Part shown: piece by piece, positions 15,926 through 24,520 of the stretch
Position numbering within the stretch: the stretch's first letter is position 1
Layout: the number at the start of each line of letters is the position of its first letter
The notes under the pieces: generated by a model
Seen by the model: the letters and a program-made list of their open reading frames with translations, nothing else
Database searches by the model: none
What the model was told of the DNA's origin: nothing
Translations under genes and position numbers: made by a program
Assembly: GCA_963804055.1 (NCBI GenBank)
Contig: CAWDOU010000001.1
Coordinates: 62,001-126,000 of the forward strand
Direction: 5' to 3'
Source of the DNA: Bog-473 sp963804055
Lineage (GTDB): Bacteria > Actinomycetota > Acidimicrobiia > Acidimicrobiales > RAAP-2
Length of the DNA stretch: 64,000 bases

Positions 15926-16828
15926 TCAGGGGGCTTCTGCCGGGGGCGCGGTGGGCCCGAACTCCCTGATCACCGTCTCGCCGAAGGCCGCCAAGGTCTC
16001 GGGGGCGGCAAAGTCGCAGAACCACGCATAGACCCGCTCCACACCCCGCTCCTGGAGCGAGCCGAAGTAGTCGACGAGCTCTGGCGCGGTACCGACCTGC
16101 GGCGTCGACCCGAAGCGCCGCCGCGCCGCCGCCTCGATTTCGTCACGCGGGGCGGAAGGGGGGACGAATGCCACCTGGACCTGCAGCGAGCAACGTGCCG
16201 CGCCCGCCAGCGGCCGCATCTCGTCGAGCTTGTCGACGATGTGGGTGTGCACGTTCCACCAGTCGGCGTGCGCGGCCACGAGCTGCATCGTTCCCTTGCC
16301 CGCGCCTCCTATGACGATGGGGATGCGCCCGACCGGCCCGGGCACCTGCTGCGCGCCGCGCAGGGTGAAGTGCTCGCCCTCGTAGTCGACCGTGTCGCCG
16401 GTCCACAGTGCCGTGATGATCTCGAGCGATTCGCGGAAGCGGCTGAGGCGTGCCTTCGGCTCCAGGGACCCTATGCCGAACGTCGCGAATTCGTCCGCCA
16501 CCGAGCCCCAGCCCAGGCCGAGCTCGAACCGGCCCCCCGACGCGTGGTCGATGGACACCGCCTGGCGCGCCAGGACGGCCGGATGGCGGAACGAGTCGCA
16601 CAGCACGAGCGACCCGACCGCAAGGTCCTCGGTCCGGCCGGCCAGCCAGGCGCTGGTGATCATGGCCTCGAACATGGGCTGGTCGTCGGCCAGGGGGGGA
16701 GTGAGGTGATCCATGCCGGCGATACCGGCGAAACCCGCCGCCTCCGCCGCCTGCGCACGGGCGACCAGCTGGTCCATCGTCAGCCGCATCTGCGGCAGGA
16801 AGAGCCAGAACTCGAGCGGACTCTGCAT
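15926..16828 (-). CDS. LLM class flavin-dependent oxidoreductase
   Basis: A 300-residue luciferase-like TIM-barrel oxidoreductase, in the group that commonly uses F420 in actinobacteria. Typical blocks are AAEAAGFAGIAGMDHL, GSLVLCDSFRHPAVLARQ, ASGGRFELGLGWG and IPIVIGGAGKGTMQLVA. The ATG at 16828 has GAGGAG about 5 bases upstream. It is divergent from the zinc alcohol dehydrogenase at 16989 across a gap that holds a perfect 8-bp inverted repeat. Cofactor (F420 or FMN) and substrate cannot be decided from motifs alone. Confidence 0.85.
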   Translation of the reverse strand: MQSPLEFWLFLPQMRLTMDQLVARAQAAEAAGFAGIAGMDHLTPPLADDQPMFEAMITSAWLAGRTEDLAVGSLVLCDSFRHPAVLARQAVSIDHASGGRFELGLGWGSVADEFATFGIGSLEPKARLSRFRESLEIITALWTGDTVDYEGEHFTLRGAQQVPGPVGRIPIVIGGAGKGTMQLVAAHADWWNVHTHIVDKLDEMRPLAGAARCSLQVQVAFVPPSAPRDEIEAAARRRFGSTPQVGTAPELVDYFGSLQERGVERVYAWFCDFAAPETLAAFGETVIREFGPTAPPAEAP

Positions 16829-16869
16829 GGGGATCTCCTCGTCAGCCGGCCGGGCTCGTCGTGGACAAG

Positions 16870-16892
16870 CTGTCATCACGACCCGATGACAG
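16870..16892. promoter_or_regulatory. inverted repeat in divergent promoter region
   Basis: CTGTCATC and GATGACAG are perfect 8-bp arms separated by 7 bases. It lies between the LLM gene (start 16828) and the alcohol dehydrogenase gene (start 16989), where an operator for both would be expected. No regulator gene is adjacent. An RNA hairpin function is less likely in this position. Confidence 0.4.
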
Positions 16893-16988
16893 GCGGCCCC
16901 GAGGATATCTATGGTTCTCCCACCGGCATCAAACGGTGTCCCGCCCGGCCGGAGAGCCGGCGACCCGGACGAGTCGGCGAGGAGGACG

Positions 16989-17924
16989 ATGAAGGCCGTA
17001 CGGAGCATGGAAGGGGGGGTGTCGGTCGTCGATCTCGACGAACCGCCCGGAACGGGCGAGGTCCTCGACATGCGGGCGACCAGCATCTGCGGCTCGGACC
17101 TGAGCTACATCCGGTTCGGGAGCCGGGCGATCCTGGGTCACGAGCTTGCCGGCGTGCGTGCCGACGGGACGGCGGTGGTCGTCGAAGCCATTTACGGCTG
17201 CATGGAGTGCCCCCAGTGCGCACGGGGCGCCTACAACCTCTGCCCGACCCACGGCGAGCGCGCTCTCGGCATCAGCGCCGACGGAGGGATGGCCACGCAG
17301 TTCCGGGCGCCGCCGGCGCGGCTGGTTGCCCTGCCGCCCGGGCTCCCAGTGCGCGATGCGTCCATCGTGGAGCCCGCCGCCGTCTCGTGGCACGCGCTGG
17401 CGCTCGCCGGGACCGGCCCGGGCACGACGGTGGCGGTCGTCGGTGCCGGTGCGCTCGGTCTCCTGGCGGTCGCCGGGGCACGGCGCCTCGGTGCGGCGGA
17501 CGTCGCGCTGGCGGCGCGCCATGCCGCGCAGAAGGAAGCCGGCGAGCGCCTCGGCGCGCGGGTCGGCGCCGAGGGGCTGTACGACGTCGTGGTGGAGGCG
17601 GCCGGGACCGAGGCCAGCCTGGCCGCGTGCGGCGAGCTGGTCGCACCGGGCGGGACGATCGTCGTCCTCGGCGTGCACTTCGGGCCCGTCCAGCTGAACT
17701 GGATGCCCCTGTTCCACAAGGAGGCCCGGGTCATACCCTCGCTGGGGTACTGCGCCCACGACGGTGGCCGCGAGATGGAGGACGCCGCCGCCATGCTGGC
17801 GGACGATCCCGACATCGCCCGCACGCTGATCACCCACCGCTTTCCTCTGGAGGACGCATCCGAGGCGTTCCGGGTGGCGTCCGAGAGGTCGAGCGGGGCG
17901 ATCCGGGTGGTCATCGAGCCGTAG
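16989..17924 (+). CDS. zinc-dependent alcohol dehydrogenase (MDR family)
   Basis: A 311-residue medium-chain dehydrogenase/reductase. Catalytic zinc ligands are Cys34 (SICGSD) and His51/Glu52 (GHE). The structural zinc lobe is complete: Cys71, Cys74, Cys77, Cys85. The NAD(P) fold motif VGAGALGLLAV follows in the middle. The ATG at 16989 is just after GGAGG; upstream in-frame starts add a non-conserved extension. At 311 residues it is shorter than the usual 340-350. It likely oxidises a sugar alcohol or other alcohol to the carbonyl; the similarity to threonine/sorbitol dehydrogenase-like members is general only. Confidence 0.86.
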   Translation: MKAVRSMEGGVSVVDLDEPPGTGEVLDMRATSICGSDLSYIRFGSRAILGHELAGVRADGTAVVVEAIYGCMECPQCARGAYNLCPTHGERALGISADGGMATQFRAPPARLVALPPGLPVRDASIVEPAAVSWHALALAGTGPGTTVAVVGAGALGLLAVAGARRLGAADVALAARHAAQKEAGERLGARVGAEGLYDVVVEAAGTEASLAACGELVAPGGTIVVLGVHFGPVQLNWMPLFHKEARVIPSLGYCAHDGGREMEDAAAMLADDPDIARTLITHRFPLEDASEAFRVASERSSGAIRVVIEP

Positions 17925-17986
17925 GACCCGGAGCCGATCTGCACGCAAACCCGGAGGGCCGACCGGTCACACCAGGGTTTCGTGGC

Positions 17987-17992
17987 TAGCAT
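17987..17992 (+). promoter_or_regulatory. -10 element candidate for leaderless lipoprotein transcript
   Basis: TAGCAT, fitting TANNNT, ends 8 bases before the GTG at 18001, and no ribosome site precedes that GTG. This spacing places the transcription start at or next to the start codon, as in the leaderless mRNAs common in actinobacteria. Confidence 0.4.
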
Positions 17993-18000
17993 GCCGCTGC

Positions 18001-18675
18001 GTGTTCGGGGGGATGGGCCGGTTGACCGGCCACCGGGGACGATTAGGCATACTGGCTGCCCTTGCACTCGTCGCGCTCGCAGCGACCTCGTGCTCGGGCG
18101 GATCGGGTTCGCCGGGCGTCGTCACGATCGAGGCGGGTCAGGCTCCGCCCGGAGCGCTCCCCACCGGCAGCAACGCCAAGACGGCGGGGAACGCCACGGC
18201 GGCCACCATCCCACTGGCGCAGCAGAACCCGACGACCGCCCTGTTCACCTCCATCGGTGTCTTCCAATCGTGCCTGAGCAACCTCGGGGTCACGTTCGTG
18301 GGCGCCCCGGACCCGAGCAACCCGTCCTCACCCGCCAACAGCCCGTCCTACCTCAAGAGCCTCGGGACCTGCGCGACCAAGAGCAACATTTTGCAGGCGC
18401 TCAAAGCGGCGCAGTCCGCACAGGACAACCTGACGCCGGCGCAGGTGAAGAAGGAGAACAAGGATTACCTCAAGTGGCGCAAATGCATGATCGGCCGCGG
18501 CTGGGGCATTCCGCAGCCCACACCCAACTCCAAGGGACTGCTGTTCTCGTTCGGGGGCAGCGGCGGAGGGGGCGGGAGCGGCGCCGGCACCGGGTTCACC
18601 GCACCCCCGGGGCAGAGCCTTCTCAGCAGCAGCGACCTGCAGCAGTGCGCGGCCGTCGCCCAGGGCAGCTCGTGA
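18001..18675 (+). CDS. putative exported lipoprotein, unknown function
   Basis: A 224-residue protein with a lipoprotein signal: hydrophobic core GILAALALVALAA and lipobox LAATSC, so it should be anchored outside the membrane. The mature part has a conserved-looking segment with paired cysteines (FQSCLSNLGVTFVG, LGTCATK, WRKCMIG) and a glycine/serine-rich stretch near residues 180-200. I do not recognise a catalytic domain. It stands 30 bases before the adaptor gene of the MacAB-like exporter, and probably belongs to the same transcription unit, so a role as an accessory lipoprotein of that system is inferred. ATG 18013 is an alternative start that would leave a much shorter n-region. Confidence 0.65.
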   Translation: MFGGMGRLTGHRGRLGILAALALVALAATSCSGGSGSPGVVTIEAGQAPPGALPTGSNAKTAGNATAATIPLAQQNPTTALFTSIGVFQSCLSNLGVTFVGAPDPSNPSSPANSPSYLKSLGTCATKSNILQALKAAQSAQDNLTPAQVKKENKDYLKWRKCMIGRGWGIPQPTPNSKGLLFSFGGSGGGGGSGAGTGFTAPPGQSLLSSSDLQQCAAVAQGSS

Positions 18676-18705
18676 CCGACCGGAAGAGCATCGGGGGATG
18701 ACCGC

Positions 18706-21162
18706 ATGGCCCGTATGACCCGCAAGCAGAAGACCATCGGCGTCGCCATCGCCGTGGCGGTGCTCGCCGCCGCCGGCATCTCCTATGCCGTCACCTCCAG
18801 CGGTGGGGCCTCATCGGGGAAGCAGGTGGTGGTGCTCAGCACCGTGCAGCGGCGCACCCTGCAGGGAACCGTCAACCTGACCGGCACGCTGGCGCGCAAG
18901 GAGACCACCAAGGTGAACGCGGCCACCCAGGGCCTCGTGAGCGACGTCTCGGTCAAGGATGGAACGGTCACGAAGACGGGCAACGAGATGTTCTCCATCA
19001 ACGGGCGCAACGCCATCGCCGAGAACGGGACACTGCCGTTCTTCCGCGCCCTGGTCCCCGGTGACTCCGGGGCCGATGTCGTGCAGCTCAAGCAGATCCT
19101 CAACGCGGCCGGCGACTATGCGGGGCCGAGCACGAACAACCTCTACACGGAGCAGACCCAGTTCGCCCTGGCCCAGTGGCAGGCCCAGCAGAATTATCCG
19201 AACTCCAGCCCGGCCACCCCGGAGTCGGTCAGCGTGTCGCTGCAGCAGGGTCCCGGATATCAGCTCGGTGACCAGGACACCGCGGGTCTCATCATCGGGC
19301 CGCCGGCAACGCAAGCCGCCTCCGTCACGAGGACGTCACGCCCGGCGCAGCCGATGGCCGTGCTGGCCGATGACCCCGTACCGGTCCTGACCATTGCGTC
19401 CGTCGCCGACCAGGTGACGGCGGGCCAGGCCGCGACCTTCGTCGTGAGCGCCTCGACGACGTCGACCTCGGCCGTCACGGTCAACCTCACGCCGGGTGGC
19501 ACGGCCGGCTCGCAAAATGTGATCTCGCCCCCGACCTCGGTGACCCTCGCCGCCGGCGCCCTGCAGGCTTCGGTCACGGTGCAGACGCGCGCGACGACCA
19601 CGGTCCAGCCCAACACGACCATCACCATGTCGCTGGCCTCGGGGACCGGGTATTCCGTCGGGTCCCCGGCTTCGGCGCAGACCACCATCGCCAACACCGC
19701 CGTGCCGACGCTGCAGATCAGTGGCGGGACCAACGTCTCGCCGGGGGGAGCGGTGACGCTGACCGTCACGGCCAACCAGGCGCCGCTCCAGGACACCCAG
19801 GTCGCCCTGAGCTTCGGCGGGAACGCGTCCCCGGGGACCGACTACATGGTCCCCGACCCCGTGCTCACGCTGGCCGCCGGGGCGACCAGCGCCACGTTCA
19901 CGCTGACGACCGAGCAGACGAGCACCATCAAGCCCAACGACTACATCGTGGTGTCGATCTCACCGAACCCCTCGCAGTACAGCGTGGGGACGTCCGGCTC
20001 GGCCGTCGTGACCATCAACGGCACCTTGACCCAGCCGACGGTCACCCTCACCTCCGCCACGACCTACCTGCAGAAGGGGCAGCCTTACGCCGTCTCCGTC
20101 GGCTTGAGCCAGGCGCTCAGCCAGCCCGTCACCATCAACCTCTCGTACGGGGGGACTGCGCAGCAGGGCGTGGACTACTCCCTGCCGGCCGGCCTCCTCA
20201 CCATCCCGGCCGGCCAGACCTCGCTCACCGTGCAGATCCCCACCGTGACCGACAATCTGGTCGAGCCCAACCGCGTGTTGACGGTCGCACTCGCCCCGAG
20301 CTCCTCGTATCAAGTCGGGTCGCCGTCGAGCGCCTCGGTCACCATCACGTCCCAGGTGGTGCCCAAGCTCACGATCGCCGCCGCGACCTCCAGCGTGGCG
20401 CAGGGAGGGGCGGCGGCCTTCGTGATCACGGCCACCCAGGCGCCGGCGCAGGACACCTCGGTCAACTTCGCCGTGGAGGGCACGGCGCAGCCCGGACAGA
20501 GCTACCAACCCCTGACCGGCACCGCGCTGCTCAAGGCGGGGCAGACCTCGGTCACCGTGACGATCCAGTCGCTGCAGCGCAACATCACCTTCGAGCCCAC
20601 CGACATGATCGTGGGCTCGTGGCCCACGCGCGTCGGCACCGTCTACGTCAAGGCGGGACAGCCGGTGACGACGGGCACCCCCATTCTCTCGCTGACCGAG
20701 CCGGAGCTCACGGTGACCCTCGACGCGTCGGCGTCGAACCGCACGCAGCTGGCGGTCGGACAGGCCTGCACGGTGCAGATCAACGGTGAGTCCAGCTCGG
20801 TCTCGGGCAGCATCACCGAGCTCGACTCCACACCGACCCAGGTGGCCGCTGCGGCGGGACAACCGGCCAGCCAGGTCTACGAGGGGACGATCGAGGCGCC
20901 CGAGCTCGACGGTGCCGACGGGTCGGCTGTCTCCATCACGGTCGTGACCGAGCAGAAGAGTGACGCGCTGACCGTTCCCATCGCCGCGGTCAAGCAGAAC
21001 GGCACCGGTCAGGACGTCGTGCGGGTGGTCGAGCTGGCCCACGGGGGCCGGATCGTCGAGGTCCCGGTCACCACGGGTCTCACCGAGGGCTCCTACATCG
21101 AAATCAAGCGCGGGCTCAGCGTCGGGCAGACGGTCGTCGTCGAGGTCGATTCGTCGTCGTGA
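18706..21162 (+). CDS. exporter adaptor (MacA-like) with peptidoglycan-binding domain and Calx-beta-like repeats
   Basis: An 818-residue membrane-fusion protein. Residues 12-33 are a single N-terminal membrane anchor. Residues about 45-105 give the first half of a lipoyl/barrel region (VNLTGTLARKETTKV). About 111-165 is a peptidoglycan-binding-1 domain (LVPGDSGADVVQLKQIL). Then come about four repeats of 108-110 residues starting near 225, 333, 442 and 552, each with the Calx-beta pattern (GTDY or GVDYS, TLAAGATSATFTL or TIPAGQTSLTVQI, and YSVGS-type endings). From about 637 the adaptor barrel and membrane-proximal domain resume (VKAGQPVTTGTPILSL). It ends in a GTGA overlap with the ATPase gene. 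The repeats should lengthen the extracytoplasmic arm; usual adaptors are about 350-450 residues. Confidence 0.82.
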   Translation: MARMTRKQKTIGVAIAVAVLAAAGISYAVTSSGGASSGKQVVVLSTVQRRTLQGTVNLTGTLARKETTKVNAATQGLVSDVSVKDGTVTKTGNEMFSINGRNAIAENGTLPFFRALVPGDSGADVVQLKQILNAAGDYAGPSTNNLYTEQTQFALAQWQAQQNYPNSSPATPESVSVSLQQGPGYQLGDQDTAGLIIGPPATQAASVTRTSRPAQPMAVLADDPVPVLTIASVADQVTAGQAATFVVSASTTSTSAVTVNLTPGGTAGSQNVISPPTSVTLAAGALQASVTVQTRATTTVQPNTTITMSLASGTGYSVGSPASAQTTIANTAVPTLQISGGTNVSPGGAVTLTVTANQAPLQDTQVALSFGGNASPGTDYMVPDPVLTLAAGATSATFTLTTEQTSTIKPNDYIVVSISPNPSQYSVGTSGSAVVTINGTLTQPTVTLTSATTYLQKGQPYAVSVGLSQALSQPVTINLSYGGTAQQGVDYSLPAGLLTIPAGQTSLTVQIPTVTDNLVEPNRVLTVALAPSSSYQVGSPSSASVTITSQVVPKLTIAAATSSVAQGGAAAFVITATQAPAQDTSVNFAVEGTAQPGQSYQPLTGTALLKAGQTSVTVTIQSLQRNITFEPTDMIVGSWPTRVGTVYVKAGQPVTTGTPILSLTEPELTVTLDASASNRTQLAVGQACTVQINGESSSVSGSITELDSTPTQVAAAAGQPASQVYEGTIEAPELDGADGSAVSITVVTEQKSDALTVPIAAVKQNGTGQDVVRVVELAHGGRIVEVPVTTGLTEGSYIEIKRGLSVGQTVVVEVDSSS

Positions 21163-21905
21163 CGTCGGGGCCCGTGACGACCGACGAGACGACCGCGGAG
21201 ACGGTTCCCGAGCGGCCCCTGCTCGAGCTCGAGCACGTGTCGCGCCTCTACGGCGAGGACGTCGTGGTCTTCGCCCTGCGCGACGTGTCGCTGCGGATCA
21301 TGGCCGGCGAGTTCATCTCCATCGTCGGGCCGTCAGGATCGGGGAAGTCCACCATGCTGGGCCTGCTGGGCCTGCTCGACCTGCCGAGCGCCGGCAAGGT
21401 CCGGGTGGCCGGGCGCGACGTCAGCCGACTCGACGACGCCACCCGCTCCCAGCTCCGCGGTGAGTCCATCGGCTTCGTCTTCCAGCAGTTCCATCTCATC
21501 CCGCACCTGACCGCGCTCGGCAACGTCGAGACCGCCCTGCTGTACCGCGACATGCGACCCCGCCAGCGCAGAGAGAAGGCCTACGACGCGCTGGACCAGC
21601 TCGGCCTGGGCGCCCGCGTGGACCACCGGCCGGTGCAGATGTCGGGAGGAGAGCAGCAGCGGGTGGCGTTGGCCCGGGCCATCGTCACCGACCCGCTGAT
21701 GGTGCTGGCCGACGAACCGACCGGGGCCTTGGACTCGGTCAACGCGGCGCACGTCCTCGAGATCTTCCAGAACCTCCAGACGCCGGAGCGGGCCGTGGTG
21801 ATGGTCACCCACGACGCCACGGTGGCGAACACCGCCGCACGGAGGATCTCCATGCGGGACGGCCAGATCGTCGCCGACGAGCTGCTCGCCGGGTCCCCGG
21901 CATGA
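21159..21905 (+). CDS. ABC transporter ATP-binding protein (MacB/LolD type)
   Basis: A 248-residue ATPase subunit. Walker A GPSGSGKST is at residues 57-65, the signature MSGGEQQR at 161-168, and Walker B leads to Asp185-Glu186 in LADEPTGALD. The Q-loop is in FQQFHLIPHLT. The sequence is of the MacB/FtsE/LolD clade that drives mechanotransmission rather than classic import. GTG 21159 overlaps the adaptor stop; the 3' end overlaps the permease start (ATGA). It energises the exporter with the permease at 21902. Confidence 0.92.
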   Translation: MTSGPVTTDETTAETVPERPLLELEHVSRLYGEDVVVFALRDVSLRIMAGEFISIVGPSGSGKSTMLGLLGLLDLPSAGKVRVAGRDVSRLDDATRSQLRGESIGFVFQQFHLIPHLTALGNVETALLYRDMRPRQRREKAYDALDQLGLGARVDHRPVQMSGGEQQRVALARAIVTDPLMVLADEPTGALDSVNAAHVLEIFQNLQTPERAVVMVTHDATVANTAARRISMRDGQIVADELLAGSPA

Positions 21906-23086
21906 GCCAGGCCCGTGACCTCATCGGCGTCGCGCTGAACGGCCTGACGGCACGGAAGACCAGGACCCTCATGATCATGCTGGGCCCCATCATCGGGGTG
22001 GCCGCCATGGTGTGCGCCATCGGCCTGACCGAGAGCGCCAAGGGCCAGCTGCAGGCCCAGTTGGCCCAGCTGGGCACGAACCTGATCGTGGCCCAGGCGG
22101 GCGGGACGTTCGGCTCGCAGAACCCGACCTTCCCGGAGAACGCGGTGGCGCGGGTCGAGGCCGTCTCCAGCGTGACGGCCGCGGCCGCGACGGCGAACCT
22201 CTCCAACGTCGTGTCGGTGCCCGTTCAGGGCGCCAAGGCGTACTACGAGGCGTTCCCCGTCCCGGTACGCGCGGCCGGAGTCGGGCTGCCCGGAGTGCTG
22301 CAGGTGCCGGTCACCAGTGGGCGGTGGTTGGACCTCGCCGACCTCCGCCTGCACACCAACGCCGCCGTGCTCGGCGAGGGCATCGCCAAGCAGTACGGCT
22401 ATCTGCCCGGTGAGTCCCGCACCATCAGTCTCAACAACGCCAACTTCGCCGTGGTCGGCGTGCTGGGCCCGGTCACGCTCGATCCCGAGCTCGACAACGC
22501 GGTGTTCGTGACCGAGTGGTCGGCGCAACACGTCCTCGGGACCAACGGCGAGCCGAACCAGCTCTACATCCGTGCCGCGCCCGGAACCACCCAGTCCACC
22601 GCCAACGCCGTCCACACCGCCATCAGCCTGGGCGGGTCGAATCAGGTGTCCACGCAGATCCCGAGTGACGTGCTGCAGGCGGCTGCGCAGGCCAACAAGA
22701 CACTGCAGCAGGTGGCATTCCTGGCCGGCTTGCTGGCCCTCATCGTAGGTGGGGTCGGCATCGCCAACGTGATGTCGATCTCGGTGATCCAGCGCTCGTC
22801 CGAAATCGGGATCCGCCGGGCCGTCGGTCACAGCCGTTCGAAGATCGCCGGGCAGTTCCTGCTGGAATCGCTCTTCGTCGGACTGCTCGGTGGATTGATC
22901 GGCGCCGCGCTCGGCGTCGGCATCGTGTACGGGGTGTCGGCCATTTCGGGGTGGGTGGTGGTCATCGACTTCAAGGCCATCCCCATCTGGATGGGCCTCG
23001 CCCTCATCGTGGCGGTCGTGGCGGGGCTGTTCCCGTCCATCAAGGCGTCCCGGCTCGAGCCGCTCGAGACGCTGCGCCTCGGCTGA
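21902..23086 (+). CDS. ABC transporter permease (MacB/FtsX family)
   Basis: A 394-residue FtsX-type permease with one N-terminal membrane helix (about 20-42), a large extracytoplasmic MacB-PCD domain (about 45-260) and three C-terminal helices near 265-290, 315-340 and 355-380. The motif SEIGIRRAVGHSRSKI between helices is typical of the coupling region. It is the last gene of the lipoprotein-adaptor-ATPase-permease operon, and its stop lies in a hairpin shared with the convergent gene at 23108. Such systems export peptides, macrolides, siderophores or lipoproteins; the substrate is unknown here. Confidence 0.92.
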   Translation: MSQARDLIGVALNGLTARKTRTLMIMLGPIIGVAAMVCAIGLTESAKGQLQAQLAQLGTNLIVAQAGGTFGSQNPTFPENAVARVEAVSSVTAAAATANLSNVVSVPVQGAKAYYEAFPVPVRAAGVGLPGVLQVPVTSGRWLDLADLRLHTNAAVLGEGIAKQYGYLPGESRTISLNNANFAVVGVLGPVTLDPELDNAVFVTEWSAQHVLGTNGEPNQLYIRAAPGTTQSTANAVHTAISLGGSNQVSTQIPSDVLQAAAQANKTLQQVAFLAGLLALIVGGVGIANVMSISVIQRSSEIGIRRAVGHSRSKIAGQFLLESLFVGLLGGLIGAALGVGIVYGVSAISGWVVVIDFKAIPIWMGLALIVAVVAGLFPSIKASRLEPLETLRLG

Positions 23087-23111
23087 CCGCGCAGCCCGCG
23101 GCGCGGGTCAG
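23083..23111. terminator. bidirectional terminator candidate between convergent genes
   Basis: CTGACC-GCGC and GCGC-G-GGTCAG pair with one bulged base around an 8-base loop. The hairpin includes both stop codons of the convergent permease and collagen-like genes. There is no U-tract on either side, which is usual for high-GC actinobacterial terminators; strength is uncertain. Confidence 0.5.
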
Positions 23112-23884
23112 GGGATGGACGTCCCCGTCGACCCGCCGGACAGCGAGACCGAGCCCGCCCCTGTTCCGGCACCTCCGGCGCCGGTGCCGGCGCCGGAGGT
23201 GCCGCCGCTCCCCGCCGAGGCACCGCCGGCGGTCGTCGCGCCCCCGGCCGATGCCGCACCCTGCCCTGCCGCGACGGCGCCCGAGGTCTGACCCGACCCC
23301 GACGCCGCCGCCCCCACCGCGGCCGAGCCCTGCGGTGCCTGCGCGGACGCCCCGGCGCCGCTCAGGCGGGACTGCTCGGCCCCTCCCGCGCCGGAGTTCC
23401 CGGCCCCGGTGGCGCCGGTGGAGCCGGCCGAGGAGAGGCCGCCCGCCCCCGCTGCGGCACTACCCGTGTCACCGGTGGCCCCCGTCGCGCCCGTTGCGCC
23501 GCTGGCGTTGGTGGCGCCGGTCGCTGCCGACCCCGCCCCGGAGTTGCCGCCACCGGTCGAGCCGCTGTCGGTCGTGCCGGTACTGCCGGTCGCCCCGGAG
23601 GGATGGGGGATCTGCGTGATGCCCGAGCTCTGGCCGTTGCCGCCGAGCCATGAGCCGAAGGCGACGCCCCCGGCGATCAGGATCAAGGCGAAGAAGGACA
23701 GTGCGGCAATGCGCGGGATGTTCTCGGTCCACCGCTTCGGGAGCGGGTCCTCGTCATCCCCGTGATCCGCGAATTCCTGGTGGGGGACCAGCGGCACCTC
23801 TTCGGTCTTCGCGCTGTCGTCGTCCACCGGAGGAAGATCGTACCGACGGATCGCGCCCCGTGCAGTACGGGTTGCGAGCGGCAC
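23108..23884 (-). CDS. single-pass membrane protein with collagen-like Gly/Ala/Ser/Thr-rich outer domain
   Basis: A 258-residue protein. Residues 1-58 are a charged cytoplasmic tail, IAALSFFALILIAGGVAF (about 59-76) is one transmembrane helix, and the remaining 180 residues are almost only G, A, S, T, N and Q, with GATGATGA and GAGTGAGG type triplets resembling collagen-like or stalk sequences. No enzyme motif is visible. The start is the GTG at 23884; a later start is possible. It is convergent with the MacAB-like operon and upstream of nothing obvious. A surface stalk or cell-envelope linker is plausible. The composition makes homology searches unreliable. Confidence 0.6.
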   Translation of the reverse strand: MPLATRTARGAIRRYDLPPVDDDSAKTEEVPLVPHQEFADHGDDEDPLPKRWTENIPRIAALSFFALILIAGGVAFGSWLGGNGQSSGITQIPHPSGATGSTGTTDSGSTGGGNSGAGSAATGATNASGATGATGATGDTGSAAAGAGGLSSAGSTGATGAGNSGAGGAEQSRLSGAGASAQAPQGSAAVGAAASGSGQTSGAVAAGQGAASAGGATTAGGASAGSGGTSGAGTGAGGAGTGAGSVSLSGGSTGTSIP

Positions 23885-23900
23885 CGCTCAGTCGGTGACG

Positions 23901-24512
23901 CTAGGGAGTCCCGGCACCACCATGGCCGCGTGCCGCCCAGGGAAGTTCTCCCTGCAGCCCGATGCTGTTGAGCACGCCGGCCAGGCAGAGATAGCCCCCG
24001 ACGACGAAGAGCAGCTCGAACATCTCGGCGGGGTCGAAGTGGGCGGCCAGGTCCGCCCAGGTGCCGTCCGCCACGACGTGGTCGTCGATCATCTCGTCGA
24101 CCACGCTCAGCAGTGTCCGCTCCAACGGGGTCCAGATCGGCGCGGACGGGCCCTCGGTCACCGCATCGATCTGCGCCGCGGTCAGGCCGGCGTCCCCCGC
24201 CATGCGTCTGTGCTGGGCCCACTCGTACCCCGAACGGGTGCGCCAGGCCACCCGGAGGATGAGGAGCTCGCGGTGCTCGACCCGCAGCCGGGCGTCGTCG
24301 CCCGCCAGCATCTCGGTGAAGGGGAGCCACGACGCGCTGAGCGGGAGGTGGAGGGCGAACATCTCCAGGACGATCGGCATGGGCGGTGCGTCCGGCGCGC
24401 CCGACAGGTAGCGCTCGGGCCGGCGCAGGAATTGCAGCAGGGTGGTGCGTGTCTCCTCGTCCCACTCGGCGAAGGGGACGGGAGCGAGCCGCGGGGGGTC
24501 GGGGGTTGGCAT
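23901..24512 (-). CDS. carboxymuconolactone decarboxylase family protein (AhpD-like)
   Basis: A 203-residue protein with the CMD/AhpD core EHRELLILRVAWRTRSGYEW and AQH. As in the paralogue at 3929, the CxxC pair is missing and an EWxxH motif takes its place. It is the last gene of the rhamnose operon, 8 bases after the DeoR-type regulator stop. An AhpD-like protein is not part of known rhamnose breakdown, so its presence may reflect a transcription unit extended into an unrelated function, or a detoxifying role against reactive aldehydes such as lactaldehyde; both are guesses. Confidence 0.78.
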   Translation of the reverse strand: MPTPDPPRLAPVPFAEWDEETRTTLLQFLRRPERYLSGAPDAPPMPIVLEMFALHLPLSASWLPFTEMLAGDDARLRVEHRELLILRVAWRTRSGYEWAQHRRMAGDAGLTAAQIDAVTEGPSAPIWTPLERTLLSVVDEMIDDHVVADGTWADLAAHFDPAEMFELLFVVGGYLCLAGVLNSIGLQGELPWAARGHGGAGTP

Positions 24513-24520
24513 GTGTCCTT

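Noticed and set aside
17951..17970. A third ACCGGT operator (CCGACCGGTCAC) before the lipoprotein gene
   Set aside because: Only the centre matches; the outer arm on the right is lost, and ACCGGT hexamers are common by chance in this base composition.
23108..23884. A CRISPR array or DNA repeat inside the G/A/S/T-rich gene
   Set aside because: The repetition is at the amino-acid level with drifting codons; there are no direct repeats with regular spacers.
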